Made by a program: the position numbers and the translations under genes. Below the pieces are notes generated by a model, which was not told where the DNA came from, did no database searches, and was given only the letters and a program-made list of their open reading frames with translations. A stretch of DNA of 64,000 nt from Colletes latitarsis. Lineage: Eukaryota > Arthropoda > Insecta > Hymenoptera > Colletidae. Shown piece after piece: positions 26,821 to 39,091 of the stretch (within the stretch, counting starts at the first letter, position 1; the number at the start of each line of letters is the position of its first letter). Location of the stretch: contig NC_135134.1 of NCBI RefSeq assembly GCF_051014445.1, positions 6,973,672 to 7,037,671 on the forward strand. The letters are read 5' to 3'.

Positions 26821-29695
26821 AACCAGGTTTAATCGACTGTTTCAGTGTGGTACAACATTACTACGTGATCCAAACCAGAAAAAAACCCAGGATCCGTTCA
26901 ACAAGTATGTGAAGAATGCGAAAGTATGTGTCTGATGAGGGCAAATCCCAGACCTATCCCAGACCTAACATGCGTTATCCTCAAAAAGATTGATCGAAAC
27001 CAGGTTTAATCGACTGTTTCAGTGTGGTAACACGTTACTACGTGATCCAAACCAGAAAAAACCCCAGGATCTGTTCAACAAGTGTGTGAAAAACGCGAAA
27101 GTACGAGCCTGATGAGGGCAAATCCCAGACCTATCCCAGACCTAACTTGCGTTGTCCTGTAAAATTTTGGTGGAAACTAGGTTTAATTGACTGTTTCAGT
27201 GTGGTACTACATTACTACGTGATTCGAACCAGAAAAAGCCCAGAATCTGGCCATCCAGTATGAGAAATATGCGAAAGTACGAGCGTGATGAGAGCATATC
27301 CGAGACCTAACCAAGACCTAACATGCGTTATTCTCTAGAATATTGATCGAAACCAGGTTTAATGGACTGTTTCAGTGTGGTACCACATTACTACGTGATC
27401 CAAACCAGAAAAAACCCAGGATCCGTTCAACAAGTATGTGAAGAATGCGAAAGTATGAGTCTGATGAGGGCAAATCCCAGACCTGTCCCAGACCTAACAT
27501 GCGTTATCCTCAAAAATATTGATCGAAACCAGGTTTAATCGACTGCATCAGTGTGGTACCACATTACTACGTGATCCAAACCGGAAAAAAACCCAGGATC
27601 TGTTCAACAAGTATGTGAAGTATGCGAAAGTATGAGTCTGATGAGGGCAAATCCCAGGCCTAACCTAGACCTAACATGCGTTTTCCTCTAAATTATTGAT
27701 CTAAACCAGGTTTGATGGACTGTTTCAGTGTGGTACCACATTAGGACGTGATCCAAACCAGAAAAAGCCAGGGATCTGTTCAACAAGTATGTGAAAAACG
27801 CGAAAATATGACCCTGATGAGGGCAAATCCCAGACCTATCCCAGACCTAACTTGCGTCAACCTATAAAATATTGATCGAAACCAGGTTTCATTGACTGTT
27901 TCAGTGTGGTACCACATTACTACGTGATTCAATCCAGAAATAGCCCAGGATCCGTTCAACAAGTATGTGAAGAATGCGAAAGTATGTGTCTGATGAGGGC
28001 AAATCCCAGACCTATCCCAGACCTAACATGCGTTATCCTCAAAAATATTGATCGAAACCAGGTTTAATCGACTGTTTCAGTGTGGTACAACATTACTACG
28101 TGATCCAAACCAGAAAAAAACCCAGGATCCGTTCAACAAGTATGTGAAGAATGCGAAAGTATGTGTCTGATGAGGGCAAATCCCAGACCTATCCCAGACC
28201 TAACATGCGTTATCCTCAAAAAGATTGATCGAAACCAGGTTTAATCGACTGTTTCAGTGTGGTAACACGTTACTACGTGATCCAAACCAGAAAAAACCCC
28301 AGGATCTGTTCAACAAGTGTGTGAAAAACGCGAAAGTACGAGCCTGATGAGGGCAAATCCCAGACCTATCCCAGACCTAACTTGCGTTGTCCTGTAAAAT
28401 TTTGGTGGAAACTAGGTTTAATTGACTGTTTCAGTGTGGTACTACATTACTACGTGATTCGAACCAGAAAAAGCCCAGAATCTGGCCATCCAGTATGAGA
28501 AATATGCGAAAGTACGAGCGTGATGAGAGCATATCCGAGACCTAACCAAGACCTAACATGCGTTATTCTCTAGAATATTGATCGAAACCAGGTTTAATGG
28601 ACTGTTTCAGTGTGGTACCACATTACTACGTGATCCAAACCAGAAAAAACCCAGGATCCGTTCAACAAGTATGTGAAGAATGCGAAAGTATGAGTCTGAT
28701 GAGGGCAAATCCCAGACCTGTCCCAGACCTAACATGCGTTATCCTCAAAAATATTGATCGAAACCAGGTTTAATCGACTGCTTCAGTGTGGTACCACATT
28801 ACTACGTGATCCAAACCGGAAAAAAACCCAGGATCTGTTCAACAAGTATGTGAAGTATGCGAAAGTATGAGTCTGATGAGGGCAAATCCCAGGCCTAACC
28901 TAGACCTAACATGCGTTTTCCTCTAAATTATTGATCTAAACCAGGTTTGATGGACTGTTTCAGTGTGGTACCACATTAGGACGTGATCCAAACCAGAAAA
29001 AGCCAGGGATCTGTTCAACAAGTATGTGAAAAACGCGAAAATATGACCCTGATGAGGGCAAATCCCAGACCTATCCCAGACCTAACTTGCGTCAACCTAT
29101 AAAATATTGATCGAAACCAGGTTTCATTGACTGTTTCAGTGTGGTACCACATTACTACGTGATTCAATCCAGAAATAGCCCAGGATCCGTTCAACAAGTA
29201 TGTGAAGAATGCGAAAGTATGTGTCTGATGAGGGCAAATCCCAGACCTATCCCAGACCTAACATGCGTTATCCTCAAAAATATTGATCGAAACCAGGTTT
29301 AATCGACTGTTTCAGTGTGGTACAACATTACTACGTGATCCAAACCAGAAAAAAACCCAGGATCCGTTCAACAAGTATGTGAAGAATGCGAAAGTATGTG
29401 TCTGATGAGGGCAAATCCCAGACCTATCCCAGACCTAACATGCGTTATCCTCAAAAAGATTGATCGAAACCAGGTTTAATCGACTGTTTCAGTGTGGTAA
29501 CACGTTACTACGTGATCCAAACCAGAAAAAACCCCAGGATCTGTTCAACAAGTGTGTGAAAAACGCGAAAGTACGAGCCTGATGAGGGCAAATCCCAGAC
29601 CTATCCCAGACCTAACTTGCGTTGTCCTGTAAAATTTTGGTGGAAACTAGGTTTAATTGACTGTTTCAGTGTGGTACTACATTACTACGTGATCC
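26821..29695 (+). repeat. 7-monomer higher-order repeat, about 2.3 copies
   Basis: A 1,235-bp unit of seven monomers is repeated in tandem: copies start at 26,821 and 28,056, and a partial third runs from 29,291 to about 29,695. Marks at constant offset include GGTACAACATTACTACGTGA (26,849; 28,084; 29,319), the odd CTGTAAAATTTTGGTGGAAA, and TTGCGTCAACCTATAAAA. Copies look nearly identical while monomers within a unit differ clearly, the definition of a higher-order repeat. From 29,695 to about 31,140 the same monomer types continue in a 3-mer rhythm of about 529 bp. Confidence 0.9.
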
Positions 29696-32600
29696 AAACC
29701 GGAAAAAAACCCAGGATCTGTTCAACAAGTATGTGAAGTATGCGAAAGTATGAGTCTGATGAGGGCAAATCCCAGGCCTAACCTAGACCTAACATGCGTT
29801 TTCCTCTAAATTATTGATCTAAACCAGGTTTGATGGACTGTTTCAGTGTGGTACCACATTAGGACGTGATCCAAACCAGAAAAAGCCAGGGATCTGTTCA
29901 ACAAGTGTGTGAAAAACGCGAAAATATGACCCTGATGAGGGCAAATCCCAGACCTATCCCAGACCTAACATGCGTTATCCTCTAAAATATTTATCAAGAC
30001 CAGGTTTAATTGAATGTTTCAGTGTGGTACCATATTACTACGTGATCCAAACCAGAAAAAACCCAGGATCCGTTCAACAAGTATGTGAAGAATGCGAAAG
30101 CATGTGTCTGATGAGGGCAAATCCCAGACCTATCCCAGACCTAACTTGCGTTGTCCTGTAAAATTTTGGTGGAAACCAGGTTTAATCGACTGTTTCAGTG
30201 TGGTACCACATTACTACGTGATCCAAACCGGAAAAAAACCCAGGATCTGTTGAACAAGTATGTGAAGTATGCGAAAGTATGAGTCTGATGAGGGCAAATC
30301 CCAGGCCTAACCTAGACCTAACATGCGTTTTCCTCTAAATTATTGATCTAAACCAGGTTTGATGGACTGTTTCAGTGTGGTACCACATTAGGACAAGATC
30401 CAAACCAGAAAAAGCCAGGGATCTGTTCAACAAGTATGTGAAAAACGCGAAAATATGACCCTGATGAGGGCAAATCCCAGACCTATCCCAGACCTAACTT
30501 GCGTCAACCTATAAAATATTGATCGAAACCAGGTTTCATTGACTGTTTCAGTGTGGTACCACATTACTACGTGATTCAATCCAGAAATAGCCCAGGATCC
30601 GTTCAACAAGTATGTGAAGAATGCGAAAGTATGAGTCTGATGAGGGCAAATCCCAGACCTATCCCAGACCTAACATGCGTTATCCTCAAAAATATTGATC
30701 GAAACCAGGTTTAATCGACTGTTTCAGTGTGGTACCACATTACTACGTGATCCAAACCGGAAAAAAACCCAGGATCTGTTCAACAAGTATGTGAAGTATG
30801 CGAAAGTATGAGTCTGATGAGGGCAAATCCCAGGCCTAACCTAGACCTAACATGCGTTTTCCTCTAAATTATTGATCTAAACCAGGTTTGATGGACTGTT
30901 TCAGTGTGGTACCACATTAGGACGTGATCCAAACCAGAAAAAGCCAGGGATCTGTTCAACAAGTATGTGAAAAACGCGAAAATATGACCCTGATGAGGGC
31001 AAATCCCAGACCTATCCCAGACCTAACTTGCGTCAACCTATAAAATATTGATCGAAACCAGGTTTCATTGACTGTTTCAGTGTGGTACCACATTACTACG
31101 TGATTCAATCCAGAAATAGCCCAGGATCTGTTCAACAAGTATGTGAGAAACACGAAAGTATGACCCTGTTGAGGGCAAATCCTAGACCTAACCCAGACCT
31201 AACATGCGATATCGTCTAAAATATTGATCGAAACCTGGTTTAATCGACTGTTTCAGTGTGGTACCACATTACTACGTGATCCAAACCAGAAAAAGCCCAG
31301 GATCTGGCCAACGAGTATGCGCAAAATGCGAAAGAATGAGCCAGATGAGGGCAAATCCTAGACCTAACCCAGACCTAACATGCGTTACCCTCATAAATAT
31401 TTATCAAGACCAGGTTTAATTGAATGTTTCGGTGTGGTACCACATTACTACGTGATCCAAACCAGAAAAAAACCCAGGATCTGTTCAACAAGTATGTGAA
31501 GTATGCGAAAGTATGAGTCTGACGAGGGCAGATCCCAGACAAATCCCAGACCTAACTTGCGTTATCCAATAAAATATTGATCGAGACCAGGATTAATCGA
31601 CTGTTTCAGTGTGGTACCACATAACTACGTGATCCAATCCAGAAAAAGCCCAGGATCTGGCCAACAAGTATGAGAAATATGCGAAAATATGAGCCAGATG
31701 AGGGCAAATCCAAGACCTAACCCAGACCTAACATGTATTATCATATAAAATATTGATCGAAACCAGGTTTAATCGACTGTTTCAGTGTGGTACCACATTA
31801 CTACCTGATCCAAACCAGAAATAACCCAGGAACTGTTCAACTAGTATGTGAAGTATGCGAAAGTATGAGACTGATGAGTGAAACTCCCAGGCCTAACCTA
31901 GACCTAACATGCGTTATCCTCAAAAATATTGATCGAAACCAGGTTTAATAGACTGTTTCTGTATGGTACCACATTACAACGTGATCGAATCCAGAAATAG
32001 CCCAGGATCTAGCCATGAAGTATTAGAAATATGCGAAAGTATGAGCCTGATGAGGGCAAATCCTAGACCTTACCCAGACCTAACATGCGTTATCCTCTAA
32101 AATATTTATCAAGACCAGGTTTAATTGAATGCTTCAGTGTGGTACAACATTACTACGTGATCCAAACCAGAAACAAACCCAGGATCTGTTCAACAAGTAT
32201 GTGAAGTATGCGAAAGTATGAGTCTGATGAGGGCAAATCCCAGGCCTAACCTAGACATAACTTGCGGTATCCTCTAAAATATTGATCGAAACCAGGTTTA
32301 GTGGACTGTTTCAGTGTGGTACCACATTACTGCGTGATCCAAACCGGAAAAGCCCAGGATCTGTTCAACAAGTATGTGAAAAATACGAAAGTATGACCCT
32401 GATGAGGGCAGATCCCACACCTATCCCAGACCTAACTTGCGTTATCCTATAAAATATTCATCGAAACCGTGATTAATCGACTGTTTCAGTGTGGTACCAC
32501 TTTACTACGTGATCCAAACCAGAAAAAGCCAGGGTTCTGTTCAACAAGTATGGGAAAAATGCGAAAGTATGACCCTGATGAGGGCAAATCCCAGACCTAT

Positions 32601-34490
32601 CCCAGACCTAACATGCGATATCGTTTAAAATATTGATCGAAACCAGGTTTAATCGACTGTTTCAGTGTGGTACCACATTGCTACGTGATCCAAACCAGAA
32701 AAAGGCCAGGATCTGTTCATCAAGTATGTGAAGTATGCGAAAGTATGAGTCTGATGGGGGCAAATCCCAGACCTATGCCAGACCTAACATGAGTTATCCT
32801 CTAAAATATTTATCAAGACCATGTTTAATTGACAGTTTTAGTGTGGTCCACGTTACTACGTGATTCAAAGCAGAAAAAACACTCGATCAGGTCAACATGT
32901 ATGTTAAAACTGCGAAAGTATGAACCTGATGAGGGCAAATCCCAGACCTATCCCAGACCTAACATGCGATATCGTCTAAAATATTGATCGAAACCAGGTT
33001 TAATCGACTGTTTCAGTGTGGTACCACATTGCTACGTGATCCAAACCAGAAAAAGGCCAGGATCTGTTCAACAAGTATGTGAAGTATGCGAAAGTATGAG
33101 ACTGATGAGCGAAACTCCCAGGCCTAACCTAGACCTAACATACGTTATCCTCAAAAATATTGATCGAAACCAGGTTTAATGGACTGTTTCAGTGTGGTAC
33201 CACATTACAACGTGATCCAATCCAGAAATAGCCCAGGATCTAGCCATGAAGTATGAGAAATATGCGAAAGTATGAGCCTGATGAGGGCAAATCCTAGACC
33301 TTACCCAGACCTAACATGCGTTATCCTCTAAAATATTTATCAAGACCAGGTTTAATTGAATGTTTCAGTGTGGTACCACATTACTACGTGATCCAAACCA
33401 GAAAAAACCCAGGATCCGTTCAACAAGTATGTGAAGAATGCGAAAGTATGAGTCTGATAAGGGCAAATCCCAGACCTATTCCAGACCTAACATGCGTTAC
33501 CCTCAAAAATATTGATCGAAACCAGGTTTAATCGACTGTTTCAGTGTGGTACAACATTACTACGTGATCCAAACCAGAAAAAAACCCAGGATCTGTTCAA
33601 CAAGTATGTGAAGTATGCGAAAGTATGAGTGTGATGAGGGCAAATCCCAGGCCTAACCTAGACATAACATGCGGTATCCTCTAAAATATTGATCGAAACC
33701 AGGTTTAGTGGACTGTTTCAGTGTGGTACCACATTACGGCGTGATCCAAACCGGAAAAGCCCAGGATCTGTTCAACAAGTATGTGAAAAATACGAAAGTA
33801 TGACCCTGATGAGGGCAAATCCCAGACCTATCCCAGACCTAACATGCGTTATCCTCAAAAAGATTGATCGAAACCAGGTTTAATCGACTGTTTCAGTGTG
33901 GTAACACAATACTACGTGATCCAAACCAGAAAAAACCCCAGGATCTGTTCAACAAGTGTGTGAAAAACGCGAAAGTACGAGCCTGATGAGGGCAAATCCC
34001 AGACCTATCCCAGACCTAACTTGCGTTGTCCTGTAAAATATTGGTGGAAACTAGGTTTAATTGACTGTTTCAGTGTGGTACTACATTACTACGTGATGCG
34101 AACCAGAAAAACCCCAGGATCTGGCCAACAAGTATGTGAGAAATGCGAAGGTATGAGCCTGATGAGGGCAGATCCCACACCTATCCCAGACCTAACTTGC
34201 GTTATCCTATAAAATATTCATCGAAAGCAGGTTCAATCGACTGTTTCAGTGTGGTACCACATTACTACGTGATCCAAACCAGAAAAAAACCCAGGATCTG
34301 TTCAACAAGTGTGTGAAAAACGCGAAAGTACGAGCCTGATGAGGGCAAATCCTAGACCTTACCCAGACCTAACATGCGTTATCCTATAAAATATTTATCG
34401 AGACCAGGTTTAATTGAATGTTTCAGTGCGGTACCACATTACTACGTGATCCAAACCAGAAAAAACCCAGGATCCGTTCAACAAGTATGT

Positions 34491-34880
34491 GAAGAATGCG
34501 AAAGTATGAGTCTGATGAGGGCAAATCCCGGACCTAACCTTGACCTAACATGCCTTATTCTCTAAAATATTGATCGTGACCAGGTTTAGTGGACTGTTTC
34601 AGTGTGGTACCACATTACTGCGTGATCCAAACCGGAAAAGCCCAGGATCTGTTCAACAAGTATGTGAAAAATACGAAAGTATGACCCTGATGAGGGCAAT
34701 CTTCGCACACTTGTTGGCCAGATCCTGGGGTTTTTCTGGTTTGGATCACGTAGTAATGAGGTAAGACACTGAAACAGTCAATTAAACCTGGTCACGATCA
34801 ATATTTTAGAGAATAAGGCATGTTAGGTCAAGGTTAGGTCCGGGATTTGCCCTCATCAGACTCATACTTTCGCATTCTTC
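34491..34880. repeat. Perfect 98-bp inverted repeat spanning the strand switch
   Basis: Positions 34,491-34,588 are the exact reverse complement of 34,783-34,880, with a 194-bp spacer that contains the junction. I compared them base by base; identity stops abruptly on both sides, where ordinary subfamily differences return. The sequence of both arms is left-arm type (GTCTGATGAGGGCAAATCC, GATCGTGACCAGG). The related right-arm block at 49,010-49,107 differs at roughly two dozen positions in this tract but matches closely on either side of it. The simplest reading is that left-arm sequence replaced right-arm sequence in inverted orientation. Confidence 0.92.
34696..34700. other. Satellite strand-switch (inversion) junction
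   Basis: Left-arm sequence ends in GATGAGGGCAA, where a left-arm monomer would continue ATCCCAG. The sequence instead continues TCTTCGCACACTTG, which is reverse-orientation satellite. The right side matches 48,923 onward (offset 14,227), where TTTCGCAATCTTCGCACACT sits in an unbroken right-arm monomer. GCAA is shared by both parents, so the join has about 4 bp of microhomology, in keeping with end joining or template switching rather than long homologous recombination. Every recognisable monomer before this point is in one orientation and every one after it is in the other. Confidence 0.93.
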
Positions 34881-36880
34881 GCATACTTGTCGGCCAGATC
34901 CTGTATTCTTTTCTGGTTTGTAACACGTAGTAATGTGGTACCAGAATGAAACAGCCAATTCAACTTGGTTTCGATTAATATTTAAGAGGATAACACCGTT
35001 TAGGTTTGTGTTAGGCCTGGGATTTGCCCTCATCTGTCTCATACTTTCGCATTGTTCGCATACTTGTTGGCCAGATCCTGTGCTTTTTGTGGGCTTGTTC
35101 TGCTTTGGATAACGTAGTCATCTGGTACCATACTGAAACTGTCAATGAAACCTGTTTTCGATGAATATTTTAGAGGATAACACCGTTTAGGTTTGTGTTA
35201 GGTCTGGAATTTGCAATCATCTGGCTCATGCTTTCGCATTCTTCGCACACTCGTTGGCCAGATCCTGGGCTTGTTCTGGTTTGGATCCCGTAGTAATGTG
35301 GTTCCACACAGAAACAGTGAATTAAACCTGGTTGCGATTAATATTTCAGAGGATAACACCGGTTATGTCTGGGTTAGGTCTGGTATTTGCCCTCTTCTGG
35401 CTCGTAGTTTGGCATTTTTCGCATACTTGTTGGCCAGATCCTGGCCATTTTCTGGCTTGGACCACGCACTAATGTGGTGCCACACTAAAACAGTCAATTA
35501 ATCCTGGTTCCGATTAATATTTTAGAGGATAACGCAGGCTATGTCTGGGTTAGTTCTGGTATTTGCAATCAACTGGAACATACTTTCGCTTTTTTCGCAA
35601 ACTTGTTGGCCAGATCCTGGGTTTTTTATGGTTTGGATCCCGTAGTAATGTGGTTCCACACAGAAACAGTGAATTAAACCTGGTTGCGATTAATATTTTA
35701 GAGGATAACACCGGTTATGTCTGGGTTAGGTCTGGTATTTGCCCTCTTCTGGCTCGTAGTTTCGCATTTTTCGCATACTTGTTGGCCAGATCCTGGCCAT
35801 TTTCTGGCTTGGACCACGCACTAATGTGGTGCCACACCGAAACAGTCAATTAAACCTGGTTGCGATTAATATTTTAGAGGATAACGCCGGTTATGTCTCG
35901 GCTAGGTCTGGGAACTGCCCTCATCTGGATCGTACCTTCGCGTTTTTCGCCTACTTGTTGGCAAGGTCCGGCGCTTTTTCTGGCTTGGATCACGTAGTAA
36001 TGCTGTACCACACCGAAGCAGTCAATTGAACCTGGTTGCGATTAATATTTTAGAGGATAACGACGGTAATGTCTCGGTTAGTTCTGGTATTTGCAATCAT
36101 CTCGCTCATACCCTCGCGTTTTTCGCATACTTGTGGGCCAGATCCTGAGTTTTTCACTGGTTTGGATCTCGTAGTAATGTGGTATCAGAATGAAACAGTC
36201 AACTAAACCTCGATTCGACCAATATTTTAGAGGATAACACGGTTCAGGTTGGTGTTAGGCCTGGTATTTGGAATCATCTGGCACATACTTCCGCATTTTT
36301 CGCATTCTTGTTGACAAGATTCTACACTTTTTCTGGTTGGGATTATGTCGTAACGTGGTACCACACTGAAACAGTCAATAAAACCTGACCTGGATAAATA
36401 TTTCAAAGTATAACACCCGTTGGGTCCCGTTTATGTCTGGGATTTGCCCCTATCTGTCTCATACTTTCGCATTGTTCGCGTACTTGTTGGCCAGATCCTG
36501 AGCTTTTTCTAGATTGGATCACGTAGTAATTTGGTATCAGACTGAAACAGTCAATTCATCTTGGTTTCGATCAATATTTTAAAGGATAACACCGTTTAGG
36601 TTTGCGTTAGGTCTGGTATTTGCAATCATCTGGTTCATGCTTTCGCATTCTTCGCACATTTGTTGGCCAGATACTGGGCTTGTTCTGGTTTGGATCACGT
36701 AGTCATGTGGTACCATACTGAAACAGTCAATTAAACCTGGATTCGATGAACATTTTAGAGGATAACATGGGTTAGGTCTGAGTTAGGTCTGGTATTTGCT
36801 ATCATATGGGGCATACTTTCGAATTCTTCGCATACTTGTTCGCCAGATCCTGTGTTTTTTTCTGGTTTGGATCGCGTAGT

Positions 36881-38146
36881 AATGTGGTTCCACACCGAAG
36901 CAGTCAATTAAACCTGGTTGCGATTAATATTATGGAGGATAACGCCGGCTATGTCTGGGTTAGGTCTGGTATTTGCAATCATCTGGCTCGTTCTTTCGCA
37001 TTTTTCGCATACTTGTTGGCCAAATCCTGGGCTTTTTCTGGTTTGGATCACGTAGTAATATGGTACCACACTGAAACAGTCAATAGAAGCTGGTTCCGAA
37101 TAGTATTTTAGAAGATAACGCTGGTTATGTCTGGGTTAGTTCTGGTATTTGCAACCATCTGGCTCATACTTTCGCGATTTCGCATACTTGTTGGCCAGGT
37201 CCTGGGTTTTTTCTGATTTGGATCCCGAAGTAATGAAATTCCACACCGAAACAGTCAATTAAACCTGGTTGCGATTAATATTTTAGAGGATAACGCCGGT
37301 TATGTCACGGTTAGGTCTGGGATTTGCCCTCATCTGGCTCGTACCTTAGCATTTTTCGCCTACTTGTTGGCAAGATCCTGGGCTTTCTCTGGTTTGGATC
37401 ACGTAGTAATGCGGTACCACACCGAAGCAGTCAATTAAACCTGGTTGCGATTAATATTTTAGTGGATAACGCCGGTTATGTCACGGTTAGGTCTGGGATT
37501 TGCCGTCATCTGGATCGTATTTTCCCATTTTTCGGATACTTGTTGGCCTGATGCTAGTTTTTTTCTGGCTTGGACCACGCAGTAATGTGGTACCACACTG
37601 AAACAGTCAATTAAACCTGGTTGGGGTAAATTCCTTAGTGGAGGACGCCGGTTTTGCCTGGGTTAGGTCTGGTATTTCCCATCATCTAGCACTTGCTTTC
37701 TCATTTTTCGCATACTTGTTGGCCAGATCTTGGGTTTTTTGTGGTTTGGATCCCGTCGTAATGCGGTACCACACCGAAACAGTCAGTTAAACCTGCTTCC
37801 GATTAATATTTTAAAGGATAACACTGAGTATGTCTGGGTTAGTTCCGGTATTTGCAATCATCTGGCACATACTTTCGCGTTATTCGCATACTTGTTGGCC
37901 AGATCCTGGGTTTTTTCTGGTTTGGACCCCGTAGTAATGAGGTACCACACGGAAACTGTCAACTAAACCTAGTTGCGATTAATATTTTAGAGGATAACGC
38001 TGGTTATGTCTCGGTTAGGTCTGGGGTTTGCCCTCATCTGACTCGTACCTTCGCGTTTTTCGCCTACCTGTTGGCAAGGTCCTGGCCTTCTTCTGGCTTG
38101 GATCACGTAGTAATGCGGTACCACACTGAAACAGCCAATTAAGCCT
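36881..38146 (-). repeat. Duplicated right-arm block (pairs with 39,345-40,610)
   Basis: 1,266 bp recur at an offset of exactly 2,464 bp (14 monomers) with almost no differences; one seen is AACGCTGG against AACGCCGG near 38.0/40.46 kb. The block includes odd monomers such as one with GGTTGGGGTAAATTCC and one with GATTTCGCATACTTGTTGGC lacking bases in the TTTTTCGC tract. Similarity ends sharply at AAGCCT (38,146/40,610). Confidence 0.92.
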
Positions 38147-38428
38147 GGTTGCGATTAATATTTTAGAGGATAACGCCGGTTATGTCTCGGTTAGGTCTGG
38201 AATTTGCCCTCATCTGGCTCGTACTTTCGCATTTTGCGCATACTTGTTGGCCAGATCCTGCGCTTTTTCTGGTTTTTTTTCACGTAGTAATGCGATATCA
38301 CACCGAAGCAGTCAATTAAACCTGGTTGCGATTAATATTCTAGAGGATAACGCCGGTTATATCTCGGTTAGGCCCGGGACTTGCCCTCATCTGGCTCGTA
38401 CTTTCGCATTTTTCGCATACTTGTTGGC

Positions 38429-39091
38429 CAGATCCTGGCCTTTTTCATGCTTGGATCACGCACTAATGCGGTACCACACTGAAACAGTCAATTAAACCTG
38501 GTTGCGGTTAATATCTTAGAGGATAACGCCGGTCATGCCTGTGTTAGGTCTGGTTTTTGCAATCATCTGGCTCATACTTTCGCGTTTCTCGTATTCTTCT
38601 TGGCCAGATACAGGGTTTTTTCTGGTTGGGATCACGTAGTAATATGGTTCCACACCAAAACAGTCAATTAAACCTGGTTGCGATTAATATTGTAGAGGAT
38701 AACGCCGGTTATATCTCGGTTAGGCCTGGGACTTGCCCTCATCTGGCTCGTACTTTCGCATTTTTCGCATACTTGTTGGCCAGATCCTGGCGTTCTTCTG
38801 GCTTGGATCACGTAGTAATGCGGTACCACAGCGAAACAGTCAATTAAACATGGTCGCGATTAATATTTTAGAGGATAACGCCGGTTATGTCTCGGTTAGG
38901 TCTGGTATTTGCCCTCATCTGGCTCGTACTTTCGCATTTTTCGCATACTTGTTGGCCAGATCCTGGGCTTTTTCTGGTTTGGATCACGTAGTAATGCAGT
39001 ACCACACCGAAACAGTCAATTAAACCTGGTTGCGAATAATATTTTAGAGGATAACGCCGGCTTTGTCTCGGTTAGGTCTGGGATTTGCCCT
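38429..39091 (-). repeat. Long-range duplicated block (pairs with 44,600-45,262)
   Basis: About 660 bp recur 6,171 bp away (35 monomers), carrying CCTTTTTCATGCTTGGATCA, GGTCATGCCTGTGTTAGG and AATATTGTAGAGGATAAC. The stretch just before it (38.16-38.42 kb, with the T-run in TTCTGGTTTTTTTTCACG) recurs at 43.63-43.88 kb with a different offset of about 5,461 bp, so four monomers lie between the two halves in the second location. Confidence 0.88.

Larger units (their letters stand above)
1..34699 (+). repeat. Left-arm 176-bp satellite array (subfamily A)
   Basis: Continuous head-to-tail tandem array of about 197 monomers with a period near 176 bp, seen from landmarks that recur every 176 bp, such as GTTATCCTCTAAAATATTGA, CAGTGTGGTACCACATTACT and GATGAGGGCAAATCCC. 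The strand is arbitrary and marks orientation relative to the right arm. Monomers differ from each other at many sites and fall into several types, distinguished mainly in the segment after CCAGAAAAA: CAGGATCTGTTCAACAAGTA, AGAATCTGGCCATCAAGTAT, AGGATCTAGCCATGAAGTAT and CTCGATCAGGTCAACATG. Types are interleaved and carried along in duplicated blocks. No gene interrupts the array. By analogy with other arrays this is centromeric or pericentromeric heterochromatin; that role is inference, the array itself is plain in the sequence. Confidence 0.97.

Noticed and set aside
35211..35260. CENP-B box
   Set aside because: The TTCG motifs of the monomer (TTTCGCATTTTTCGCATACT) lack the A and CGGG positions of the NTTCGNNNNANNCGGGN core; I found no match by eye.
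38262..38280. T-run (TTCTGGTTTTTTTTCACG) as a terminator or poly-A tail of an inserted element
   Set aside because: It is a short expansion of TTTGGATC within a normal-length monomer and is present again at 43.73 kb as part of a copied block.
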